Assembly: GCF_027587205.1 (NCBI RefSeq)
Contig: NZ_JAPDOD010000012.1
Location: 117,927 to 181,926, forward strand
Length of the DNA: 64,000 nt
Reading direction: 5' to 3'
Source: Solirubrobacter ginsenosidimutans
GTDB lineage: Bacteria; Actinomycetota; Thermoleophilia; Solirubrobacterales; Solirubrobacteraceae
In this document: in pieces, positions 24,402 through 33,200 of the stretch
Layout of the letters: each line of letters starts with the position of its first letter
Numbering within the stretch: the first letter of the stretch is position 1
Position numbers and translations under genes: made by a program
The notes under the pieces: generated by a model
What the model was told of the DNA's origin: nothing
Databases searched by the model: none
The model's input: the letters and a program-made list of their open reading frames with translations, nothing else

Positions 24402-25302
24402 GCGTCGCCGCCAGCCCGTCGTGCAGCGCGGTGCGGGCGTGCCAGCCGAGCAACTCCGCCGCCCGCGCCGCCTCCAGGCAGGACCGGCGGACCTCGCCCG
24501 GCCGCTCGGGCACGAACCGGGCGGGCAGGTCCAGTGCCCGCACGAGGTCGAGCACGCTCGTCTCGCGCCCCGTCGCGACGTTGCAGCACCCGCCGACCCG
24601 GTGCTCGCCCGCCGCGACGAACGCCTCGACGGCGTCGTCCACGTAGACGAAATCCCGCGTCTGGTGACCGTCGCCGAACACGGTGACCTCGCGCCCGTCG
24701 GCGGCCGCGCCGCAGAATCGCGCGATCACGCCCGCCTCGCCGCGCGGGTCCTGACGCGGCCCGTAGACGTTCGCGAGCCGCAGCACGAACGCGGACAGGC
24801 CGTGCCGCAGCGCGTAGTACTCGACGTAGTGCTCGGCCGCGGCCTTCGACAGCGCGTAGGGCGAGAGCGGCCGGGCGGGCTCGGTCTCCGGCGTCGGCAC
24901 GATTGCCGCGTCGCCGTAGATCGCCCCGCCGGTGGACGCCAGCACGAAGCGCTCGACGCCGGACCGCCGCGTCTGCTCGAGCACGGTGGCCGTGCCCGCG
25001 ACGTTGATCCGCGCGTCCCGCGCGGGGTCCTCGATCGCGCGCCGGACATCGATCTGCGCGGCGAGGTGATAGACGACCGAGGGCCGCGCGGCGGCGAACA
25101 CCCGCGCCACCGCATCGGCGTTGACGACGTCCGCCGTGTGCACGGTCGCGCCGCGCCCGATCGCGCCCGCGAGGTTCTCGATCCGCCCGGTGGAGCGGTC
25201 GTCGAGGACGGTCACGTGATCGCCGCGGTCGAGCAGGGCGTCGACGAGGTTGGAGCCGATATACCCGGCCCCACCCGTGACCAGCACGCGTTCGCCGATC
25301 AC
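24358..25302 (-). CDS. NAD-dependent sugar epimerase (UDP-hexose 4-epimerase type)
   Basis: 314 residues from a GTG at 25302 that overlaps the previous stop as GTGA. Rossmann motif VLVTGGAGYIGSNLVDALL at the N-terminus, the SDR catalytic pair in SPYALSKAAAEHYVEYY (Tyr-x3-Lys), LRLANVYGPRQDPRGEAGVI and FVYVDDAVEAFV. This is an extended SDR of the GalE/WbpP type. In a galactosamine-polymer cluster its likely job is UDP-GlcNAc to UDP-GalNAc conversion, supplying the precursor (the Uge3 role). Substrate assignment is inference from context. It is the last gene of the operon that starts at 33368. Confidence 0.88.
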   Translation of the reverse strand: MIGERVLVTGGAGYIGSNLVDALLDRGDHVTVLDDRSTGRIENLAGAIGRGATVHTADVVNADAVARVFAAARPSVVYHLAAQIDVRRAIEDPARDARINVAGTATVLEQTRRSGVERFVLASTGGAIYGDAAIVPTPETEPARPLSPYALSKAAAEHYVEYYALRHGLSAFVLRLANVYGPRQDPRGEAGVIARFCGAAADGREVTVFGDGHQTRDFVYVDDAVEAFVAAGEHRVGGCCNVATGRETSVLDLVRALDLPARFVPERPGEVRRSCLEAARAAELLGWHARTALHDGLAATLTSTAAETAQARGA

Positions 25303-26222
25303 GCGTATACGCAGTAGAGATTGCCCGCGCCCGCGGCCGCTGCGCCCGTCGTCCCCGCGTTTACGTACTGCCACTGGTAGTCCGGCTGGCCGGCGACCCA
25401 ATAGACGATCTCGTAGACGCCGATCGCGTAGATCCCCTGCCCCGAAGGCACCGAGACCGGGCCCCACGTGAACGGGATCGGCTCGAACGCGCCGCCGGGA
25501 TGGAACTGCGCGACCCCGGTCGCGGTCGCCGTGAACGTGTCCCAGCGCCCGCGATCCTCGCCGTTGACGCCGAGCCAGTGCCAGCCGCCCGCCGCCGTGT
25601 ACCAGGCGACCCACCCGCGGGTGGAGATCGGCGTCGTCGACTTCGTGGTGAAGTCCGGCTCCGCCAGGTAGGCCGGCGGCGCGCCGGAGCCGTCCGCCGA
25701 GCACTGCAGGTGACCGTCGGTCCAGAACCCCTTGGCCTTCGCCGGCGCCCGGCCGGCGGTCAGCGAGAACGAGAGCCGCTTGCTCCCGAGCTTGGCCGTC
25801 GCCGCCACGAGCTTGCGCTTGACGACCTTCGCAGCCACCTTCTTCGACAGCGAAAGCCGCGCGGTCGCCCGCCCGCCGGTGCAGCGGTAGCCGGCGCGAG
25901 CGAGCGTGCCGGAGCCCGCGGCCTTGGCGGTCACGCGCAGCGTCCCGCCCGCCTGGCAGGCGAAGGACACGCTGAACGTCCGCTTGGACCGGTTGAGCGC
26001 GACGTCCGCCGCCTGCAGCAGCCCGGGACCGACCGGCCCGGCCGGGATCGACGCCGCGGTGCCGGGGGCGACGAACGCGGGCGCCGTGCCAGGCGGCGCG
26101 GGCAGGTCGGTCCCGTTGCCGGGCGGCGGACCAGGAGGCCCGGCGGGCGCCTGCGCAGAGGCGGCCGCGGGTGCGCAGGAGAGGACCAGGGCAGCGAGGA
26201 CGAGCGAGCGGGTCATGGGCAT
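25299..26222 (-). CDS. Secreted protein of unknown function in the exopolysaccharide operon
   Basis: 307 residues; the ATG at 26222 is preferred because AAGGAG lies 6 nt upstream (an ATG at 26216 overlaps the previous stop). Signal peptide MPMTRSLVLAALVLSCAPAAASAQA, then a Pro/Gly/Ala linker, an Ig-like part with two cysteines (SFACQAGGTLRVTAKA, GYRCTGGRATARLSLSKKV) and a Trp-rich C-terminal domain (WVAWYTAAGGWHWLG, WDTFTATATGVAQFHPGG, WQYVNAGTTG) ending in YCVYA. It has no known domain that I can name; the aromatic C-terminal part could bind sugar. Coupled by overlaps to the hydrolase before and the epimerase after it. Confidence 0.75.
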   Translation of the reverse strand: MPMTRSLVLAALVLSCAPAAASAQAPAGPPGPPPGNGTDLPAPPGTAPAFVAPGTAASIPAGPVGPGLLQAADVALNRSKRTFSVSFACQAGGTLRVTAKAAGSGTLARAGYRCTGGRATARLSLSKKVAAKVVKRKLVAATAKLGSKRLSFSLTAGRAPAKAKGFWTDGHLQCSADGSGAPPAYLAEPDFTTKSTTPISTRGWVAWYTAAGGWHWLGVNGEDRGRWDTFTATATGVAQFHPGGAFEPIPFTWGPVSVPSGQGIYAIGVYEIVYWVAGQPDYQWQYVNAGTTGAAAAGAGNLYCVYA

Positions 26223-26974
26223 TGCGGGCTCCTTGAGTCGGCTTCCTCGCGCAGGTAGGGCGGCGGAGTGCCCCACGGGTCGGGCGGGGTGCCGGAGGTC
26301 ACGTAGAGATGCACTTCGCGCGAGGTCGCGGCGAAGAGCGAGCGGGCCTGCGCGGCCGTCGCCGCGTAGACAAGATGGGCGGTGCGGTCTTCCGGGATGT
26401 CGCGCAGCCAATCGGGCGCGGCGGCCATCCGCGCGGCGTAGTCCGCGAACGGGCCTTCGAACGTCACGACCAGGTCCGCGAGGTCGAAGTAGCCGCGCGC
26501 GGGCACGGTCCCGGGGTTGAACACGAGCTCACCCTGGCCGCGCAACTGCCGGCTGAGCGCCGCGTAGTACGGCAGTTGCGCGTCGTCGTGGGAGACCTCG
26601 TCGAGGAAGATCCCGTCGACGCCGTACCACGCGCGGTAGCGCTCGACGTCGGCGAGGACGGCGGAAGCGTGCCGCGTGCCGAACGTGGTCGGGACGTAGC
26701 CGAGGATCCGCGCTCCACCCGCCTGGGCGTGCGCGACGGCGCGCCGCAGGTCCGGGTCCGGCGCCGCGCCCGGACCGCTCGCGGGGTTGACGATCAGCAG
26801 CCGCGGGCCGGGGGCGGCGTCGGCGAGATCGACGATCCCCTGCGGCGAGAGGTAGGCGGGGATCAGGCTCGACGCGCAGCCGGCCGGCCGTTCGGACGCG
26901 CGGCCGAGCACCACGCTGGTCGCGAGGACGATTCCGGCGGCGAGGCTTCCGGCGAGCAGCACGGCGCGGGTCAC
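26213..26974 (-). CDS. Spherulin-4 family glycoside hydrolase (GH135, Sph3-like)
   Basis: 253 residues from a GTG at 26974 (GTGA overlap with the membrane gene). An N-terminal hydrophobic segment (AVLLAGSLAAGIVLATSVVLG) anchors or exports it. The body is a spherulin-4 barrel: SLIPAYLSPQ, RLLIVNPASGPG, ARILGYVPTTFGTR, YRAWYGVDGIFLDEVSHDD, LVFNPGTVPARGYFDLADLVVTFEG. In fungi this family contains Sph3, which cleaves alpha-1,4 GalNAc links of galactosaminogalactan and is needed for its synthesis. An extracytoplasmic hydrolase tailoring or releasing the polymer fits the operon. Confidence 0.87.
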   Translation of the reverse strand: MTRAVLLAGSLAAGIVLATSVVLGRASERPAGCASSLIPAYLSPQGIVDLADAAPGPRLLIVNPASGPGAAPDPDLRRAVAHAQAGGARILGYVPTTFGTRHASAVLADVERYRAWYGVDGIFLDEVSHDDAQLPYYAALSRQLRGQGELVFNPGTVPARGYFDLADLVVTFEGPFADYAARMAAAPDWLRDIPEDRTAHLVYAATAAQARSLFAATSREVHLYVTSGTPPDPWGTPPPYLREEADSRSPQCP

Positions 26975-28269
26975 GTGATCCACATCGCCGTCGCCAGTGT
27001 CCGCGCCGGGCGCGCGAGCAGGGCGAGCACCGGCGGCAGGAGCACGCAGACGCCGACCGCGGCGCCCACCGCCAGCGGCGCGCCGGCGAACGGCGCCGCG
27101 TCCTCCCAGCGCAGCAGCAGCTCGGTCGCGAGCGCGGCGTACACGCCGGCGACCGCGACCGACGCGCGCCCCAGCGCCTCCAGCAGGCTCGCCAGCAGCG
27201 TGACGAGCGCGAGCAGGCCGAACGCCGTCAGCAGCCCGCTGCGCCCGGACGGCAGCCACGGGGTGAGGACGAGCGCGGCGGACAGCGCCGCGGTCAGCCA
27301 GACGAGCCGCGAGAGCGAGCCCAGCAGCGCGCCGAGTGGGCCGCGCGTGACGCCACGTGGCGGCGTGCTCCCTACCGGCACACCCGCCACCGCGCGCGGG
27401 ATCAGGTGCTCGAGCGTCCACAGGCGGTGTCCGGCCCAGAGGCTCGCGACCGTCGAAGGAAGCAGCGCGAGCGCCGGGCTCGTCCCGGCGGTCCAGCTGA
27501 CGCTGGGGTCCGAGACGATGAGGAGCCCGACGCCCGCGCCAATCAGCGCGCCCCGGCAAGCGCGGCTCCAGCGACCCGGGGCAGCGGGATCGCCGGCGGC
27601 ACCGGGGCGCACCGCGAGCGCCGTCGCGCCCGAGGTCAAGATCGCCGTCGCGGCCAGGACCTGCCCGGCCGGGAGGAGGAAGATCGCGGGGGTCGCCGCC
27701 GCGACGAGCACGCCGTAGACCGCGTACCACCCGCGCCGGATCAGGATCGTGCCGCCGGTCCAGGTCACGGTCAGCAGACCCGCGAGCAGGCCGGGCGTGC
27801 CGAGCGCGGCGGTGGGCAGCGCGACGACCGCGACCGCCCCGAGCGCGAGCTCGCGCGGATGGCGGGCGAGCGCGAGCAGGCCGCCCGGGCGCCCGAGGTA
27901 GCGACTGCGCAGGCCCCACTGCAGCGCGAGCGTGAGCGGCAGCGCGACGCGCAGGCCCTGCTCCACCACCTGGCTGCCCAGATCGGCGGCCAGCGGCACC
28001 GCCCACAGGGCGATCGCCAGGACCGTGGCGACGAACGCCGTCCCTTCGAGCACGACGCCCCTGCGCGGCCGCGGCGGCGCGGTCTTGGCGTGGCTCGCGA
28101 GCGGCTCCGCGGGCGTGAGGGGCAGCAGCCGGCGTCCCGTGTCGAGCGCCCGCTGCGCCGGGATGCCCGCCCACGCCTCCAGCACCACGGCGGCCTCGAG
28201 CATGTCCTGCGGCTCGCGGCCGAGCCGCGCCCGCACGAGGCTGCGCGACCGCTCCAGCTCCGCGCTCAT
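26971..28269 (-). CDS. 12-segment membrane protein in the PelG position (candidate polysaccharide exporter)
   Basis: 432 residues from the ATG at 28269, which overlaps the glycosyltransferase stop as ATGA. The first about 75 residues are soluble and helical (ERSRSLVRARLGREPQDMLEAA, then AWAGIPAQRALDTGRRLLP); the rest holds about 12 hydrophobic segments. PelG, the MOP-superfamily partner of PelF, also has 12 segments, but I cannot recognise a PelG sequence motif here. Order, overlap with pelF and topology suggest it moves the polymer across the membrane together with the glycosyltransferase. That is inference; it could equally be a different polysaccharide membrane protein. Confidence 0.7.
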   Translation of the reverse strand: MSAELERSRSLVRARLGREPQDMLEAAVVLEAWAGIPAQRALDTGRRLLPLTPAEPLASHAKTAPPRPRRGVVLEGTAFVATVLAIALWAVPLAADLGSQVVEQGLRVALPLTLALQWGLRSRYLGRPGGLLALARHPRELALGAVAVVALPTAALGTPGLLAGLLTVTWTGGTILIRRGWYAVYGVLVAAATPAIFLLPAGQVLAATAILTSGATALAVRPGAAGDPAAPGRWSRACRGALIGAGVGLLIVSDPSVSWTAGTSPALALLPSTVASLWAGHRLWTLEHLIPRAVAGVPVGSTPPRGVTRGPLGALLGSLSRLVWLTAALSAALVLTPWLPSGRSGLLTAFGLLALVTLLASLLEALGRASVAVAGVYAALATELLLRWEDAAPFAGAPLAVGAAVGVCVLLPPVLALLARPARTLATAMWIT

Positions 28270-29771
28270 GCCGCTTCCCGAAAGCGCGTCGTCTCGGTCA
28301 TCCCGCGCAGCAGGTCGCGGTAGCCGTCGACGCAGGCCGCCTCGTTGAAGATCCGTCCCAGCCGGGCGTGACCGCGCTGCCCGAGCGACCACGCGAGGTC
28401 CGGGTTGCGCAGCAGCATCACCGCCGCCATCGCCAGCCCGTGGTCGTCCCCGGGCGGGGTGACGACGCCGCAGCCGGTGACGACGTCCGGCACGCCGCCG
28501 ACGCCCGTGGAGACGACCGGCCGCGCCTCGCTCATCGCCTCGAGGATCGACATCGGCAGCCCCTCCGAGATGCTCGTCATGAGCACCACGTCGGCGGCGC
28601 GGACCGCGGCGTTGGGATCGGTCGTGCGACCCATGAAGCGGAAGCGCTCGCCGAGCCCGAGACGCCTGTGCAGCGCGTGGCAGGAGCGCCCGTAGGCCTC
28701 CTCTCCCGGGCTGACCGAGCCGTAGTGGAGGAACTGCGCGTCCGGCACGAGCCGCAGCGTGTCGGCCGCGACGCGCAGCAGCGTGTGGACGTCCTTGAGC
28801 GGGTCGATGCGGCCGACCGAGACGACGGTCTTCGTGCGCGGCGGCAGCGTCGGCTCCCCCGGCTGGCGCAGGCCGTTGTAGAGGACGACGATCCGCTCCG
28901 CGTCGATCCCGAGGCCCATCTCCCAGTAGGCGTTGGCGTCGGTCACCGGGCACACGACGTCCGCCCCGGCGTAGGCCGAGCGGGTCAGCCCGCGGGCGAG
29001 GCGGGTGGCGACGAAGCGCGCGCCGGGCGAGTCGCCGCTGCGCACCTGGGCGAGGTAGGCCTCGCGCAGGTAGACGCCGTGCTCGGTCAGCATTATCGGC
29101 GTGCCGTGCAGCGCCTTGTGGACGACCGCGGGGATCGCCGACCAGCCGGCGGCGGTGACGTGCAGCAGGTCGGTCTCCGGCGTCGGCACCGCGGCCGTGC
29201 GCGCGACCCAGTAGAGCGTCTGGTAGAGCTGCGCGGCCTCGACGAGGTCCAGCGCCGGCGGCGTGCCCGCCTCCGGGATGCGCTCGGCCAGCACGCCGGC
29301 GAGCGCGGCGAGGTACGCCGTCCAGCCGCGGCGCGAGCGAAACGCCCGGCGCACGTCCGCCGGGTGCCTGCGGCAGGCGATCCACGCGTCGAGCACCTCG
29401 GCCGGGTCGCCCTCCCAGCCGATCAGGTGGCGGACCAGGGTCGCCGGCAGCTCGGCGGCGGCCGCGGTCGACCGCCGCAGGCCCGTGCGGCGGGGGATGT
29501 TCTCGGACCAGACCTCGATCCGCCCCACCTCCCGGGCCTGCGGCGGGAGCGCGTAGAGCGCCTCCCGTTTTCCCGGCGCCACGATCGGCAGCACCTGCCA
29601 GTCGAACTCGTCGAGCCCGCCGACGATCAGATCGCACCACGAGCTGACGCCGCCCATGACGTACGGGTACGTGCCCTCGGTGCAGAGCAGGATCCGTGGC
29701 CGCGTGCCGGCGACGGCGAGCTTGCGCCGTGACTGCGGGGCGAGCCCGCGGTCAAGTTCGAGCAGCGCCAT
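28266..29771 (-). CDS. pelF: PelF-like GT4 glycosyltransferase
   Basis: 501 residues. The N-terminal lobe begins RILLCTEGTYPYVMGGVSSW, the hallmark of the PelF (DUF3492) family; LLHVTAAGWSAIPAVVHKALHGTPIMLTEHGVYLREAYL follows. The GT-B C-terminal lobe carries VSVGRIDPLKDVHTLL, MGRTTDPNAAVRAADVVLMTSISEGLPMSILEAMSEARPVV with the E-x7-E nucleotide-sugar motif. In Pel systems PelF polymerises UDP-GalNAc/GlcNAc at the inner face of the membrane. The ATG at 29771 lies 20 nt inside the preceding coiled-coil gene. It is the core enzyme of the cluster. Confidence 0.9.
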   Translation of the reverse strand: MALLELDRGLAPQSRRKLAVAGTRPRILLCTEGTYPYVMGGVSSWCDLIVGGLDEFDWQVLPIVAPGKREALYALPPQAREVGRIEVWSENIPRRTGLRRSTAAAAELPATLVRHLIGWEGDPAEVLDAWIACRRHPADVRRAFRSRRGWTAYLAALAGVLAERIPEAGTPPALDLVEAAQLYQTLYWVARTAAVPTPETDLLHVTAAGWSAIPAVVHKALHGTPIMLTEHGVYLREAYLAQVRSGDSPGARFVATRLARGLTRSAYAGADVVCPVTDANAYWEMGLGIDAERIVVLYNGLRQPGEPTLPPRTKTVVSVGRIDPLKDVHTLLRVAADTLRLVPDAQFLHYGSVSPGEEAYGRSCHALHRRLGLGERFRFMGRTTDPNAAVRAADVVLMTSISEGLPMSILEAMSEARPVVSTGVGGVPDVVTGCGVVTPPGDDHGLAMAAVMLLRNPDLAWSLGQRGHARLGRIFNEAACVDGYRDLLRGMTETTRFREAA

Positions 29772-30213
29772 CGTGGCGGCTCCCGTTCAGCCGCGGCGGC
29801 TCGGACCAGTGCCCGCCGCCGTCGTGCTCGCTCTCGGCCGGGGGCTGCAGCGCCGTGTCCTGGTCCTGGCCGCCCGGCAAGGCGCGCAGGCGAGCCTCGA
29901 AGCTGACCATCACGCGTTCGATCTGCCGGCAGATCTCGAGCAGCGACTCGCGGATCACCAGCCCTTCGACGAGCACCTTGGTCGTCTCGTCGGCCATGCC
30001 CGCGTCGTCGTCGCGCGCCGCCGAGAGCGACCGCGCGCGGGTCAGCAGGCCCTCGATGTCCGGCCCCCTGTGCTCGGCGGCCTTCAGCCGGGCGTTCTCC
30101 TCGCGCAGCAGCACGAGCTCGGAATGCAGCTCGGACAGGGACTCGTCCTCGCCCTCGATGTCTGACCGCCGGCGGGCGAACCGCCGCCCGCGATCGGGAT
30201 CGCCGGTCGTCAT
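29752..30213 (-). CDS. Small coiled-coil protein in the exopolysaccharide operon
   Basis: 153 residues from the ATG at 30213, 5 nt after the deacetylase stop. Charged N-terminus, then a leucine-heptad coiled coil (DESLSELHSELVLLREENARLKAAE, about 27-51) and a second helix (TTKVLVEGLVIRESLLEICRQIERVMVSFEARLRALPGG). No signal peptide or membrane segment, so cytoplasmic. It overlaps the PelF start by 20 nt, so translation is coupled. It could act as a scaffold or regulatory partner, the place taken by PelD/PelE in classical Pel operons, but there is no sequence evidence for that. Confidence 0.75.
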   Translation of the reverse strand: MTTGDPDRGRRFARRRSDIEGEDESLSELHSELVLLREENARLKAAEHRGPDIEGLLTRARSLSAARDDDAGMADETTKVLVEGLVIRESLLEICRQIERVMVSFEARLRALPGGQDQDTALQPPAESEHDGGGHWSEPPRLNGSRHDGAART

Positions 30214-30218
30214 CGCGA

Positions 30219-33200
30219 TCAGCCCTTGACCACGCGGAAGCTGACGGTCTTGGCCTTCGTCCTGGCTTGCCCGGACCGGTGCGCGGTGACGACGAGCCGG
30301 TACGAGCTGGGCTTGAGCAGGCGCTTGCCGAAGCGCCCGGTGAAGCGCACCTCGACGTTGCCGGCCTTGACGGTGCGGGTGATGGTGCCGGCCGCGACCC
30401 AGCGCTTGTGGCGGCCGGTCGTCCGGCGCTGCACGACCAGCCGGACGGAGGCGCTGGTAGAGACCTTGAAGGTGACGCGCGAGCCGTCGAGACGGGTGCC
30501 GCGAGGCGGCGTCTTGTGGGCGACCGGGAAGCGGCGCGGGGCCATCTTGAGCTTGCTCAGCGTGAGCTTCGTGGTGCGCGCGGCGGGCTTCGAGTCCGAG
30601 CCGTTGCCGGAGCCGCCACCGCCTGCCTGCGGGTTGGGCCCGGCCTCGACGTGGGTCTCGGCCTTGGGCGCGTCCTTGACGACGCCGGTGACCGCGGAGG
30701 CGGCCTGACTGACCGACGAGATCCAGTTGCCGGCGAGCACGACGACCCGCACCGTCGACCCCGCGTCGGCGGCGTCGAGCTTGTAGCTCGGGCCGGTGGC
30801 GATCGTCTTGCACTTCGCGCCCTTGTCGTCGCAGCGCTGCCAGCGGTAGTCGTAGGCGATCGTGGCCGTGCCCGCCCACGTGCCCTTCGTCGCGGTGAGC
30901 GTCTCCCCGGCCCGCGCGGTGCCGGTCACGGACGGCGCCGCGGTGTTGGCCGGATCGCTGGGCGCGAGCACCTGCTCGGCGCCCGGGGCGAGCGTGATCC
31001 AGCCTGACGTCTGCCCGCCGTAGAGCTCGCCCTGGGTGGTGCCCGTGAGCGGCACGTCGGCCGGCGCCACGCCGGTGTTCTTGACGTGGACCTTGCCGTC
31101 CACGAGCGAGGCGGTCACGGTGCCCGCGGCGCGGGTCGCCGCCCACGCGCCCTGCTGTGCGAGCGTCTTCCCGATCTCCGAGTGGGAGAGCTGCACCAGC
31201 TTCGTGCTGGTCCGGTCGAACGCCGCCTCATAGCGGGCCAGCAGGCCGCCGAACACGGGGTAGGCGATGCCGCCCTGGGCGGGATCGGTCTCCGGGAGGC
31301 CGAGCGTGTAGCCGGCGAGGTTGCTCTGGTGGATGTAGTGCGGGCGCGGGTCGTTGCCCACGACGTGGCGGAACATCACCGAGTTCTCGCTCGCCACGTA
31401 CTGCGCCCACGTGGCCTTGGTGTCGCGGCACGTGGTGACGAGGGGGATGTCCGTGCAGTTGCCCCCACCCGCCGGCTTGGTGTAGATCCAGTTGTATTCG
31501 TCGAGCTGCTGGGCCTGCTTGGAGACGTTGTAATAGACGTTGCTCGGGTAGCGCGGCACCGCCTGCACGGCGCCCTCGAAGAACGTCCCGCCGGCCGGGA
31601 TCGGTGGGCTGGTCAGCACCGTCGGGTCCGACGGGTAGTCCTTCGACGCGTCGGAGGCGTCGAACAGGATCCCCGCCGCGGTCATGGCGGTGGCGAAGTT
31701 CGGGTTCTGGGCATAGGGCGCAAGCGCGGCCCCGTTGCTTGTGGGCGGCGTGCCCGCCGTGCCCGCGGCGACGCTGTCGGTGAGGCTGAGCTCGATCGGG
31801 TTCTGGCCGTCGTCGGTGGGGTCGGTGGCGCCGCGGGTGCTGCTCGCCACGACCGCCCACGCGTTCGTGCCCGCCGGGCTGCGGTAGAGCGTGTAGGCGA
31901 TGGCGTGGCAGACCGCGTTGAACGTCGCCGTGACCTTGCCGTTGGCCGCGACCGTGACGTTGGGCGTGATCGAGGCCGTGGTCTCGCCGGCACTGGACTT
32001 CGCGGTCAGCGCGTAGTCGTAGACGCCGGCTCCGATCAAGCCGCCGGCCGCCGGGGTGACCTCACCGAACGCGGGCGGGTCGATCGTCCCAGGATTGCCC
32101 GGGCGGGTGTTCGCCAGCCCGGAGTGCTCACCGGTCACCAGCTCCGCCTCGCTCGTCACGGGGATGCCGTGGCTGCGGGCCCAGGTCAGGTTGGTCGTGA
32201 CCTGGCGGGCGATGTACCGGGTCGACGAGCAGTCGAGGTTCGGGTGCTCGTAGGTGTGGTTGATGAAGCCGAAGGCCGAGTTGACGCTCGGCTGCGCGAA
32301 CTTGACCGCCAGCGGGTCGGTGTTGGTGCTGAACTGCTCCTTGTAGAGCTCGCTACCGCCGCCGTTGAACGCGAAGTCCAGCCGCAGCCCGTGGGCCTGG
32401 CTCCAGGCCATCGCCTGGTCGACGTCGGCGGGCGTCATCCGGATCGCCGCGCCCGGGTCGTAGTTGGTGGTGTGGGTCGCCGGGTCCCAGGCGTCGTCGC
32501 CGAGGAAGAGGTCGTCGACCTGCACCTCGAGGTAGTTGCGCTGGTAGCCGAGGAAGACGCCGCGCGTGACCCAGTTGAGCATCCCGTGCCGGAGCAGCTG
32601 GTTGTGGCTCTGGAACTGGTTGGAGGCGACGGTCATCACCATCTCCTCGCGGCCGTCGTCGGGGTGGGTGTAGATCCCGAGGAACGCGGTGTTGTTGGTG
32701 GGCCCCGACAGCAGCGTCTGCCAGTCGGCGGTGTTCACCGGCGTAGCCGGGTAGCCGAAGGTCTCGGGGACCATCGGATCGTCGTTGGCGATCTGCACCG
32801 GTCCCTTCAGGTACGGGAACGCGGCCTTGCCGGCGGGGGTCAGGTTGGCCATGACGCCGTCCTGCGAGGTGCCGCCGACGGTGTTGAGCCCGTGCGCGGG
32901 GCCGGGCGCCGTGTAGTCGCTCAGGCGGCGGATGCCGAAGGTGCGCTCGAACTTCGCGAGCATCGCCCACTCGGCATCGGTGAAGGCCGACAGGTAGCTG
33001 ATCGTGCCGCCGGGGTTGGTGACGTTGTGGCCGAGGTCGCCCGAGGCGAGGATCACGGCCTGATAGCGCGCGTGGTCAGCGCCGTAGTCGGCGAGGCGCG
33101 CGTCGGTCAGCGTCGCGGTCTTCGTCTGGCCCGTGTACGCCTGCAGCGTGTCGTAGGGCACGCCTTCGCGATCGAGCTCCGCCTTCCAGGCGCCGAAGCC

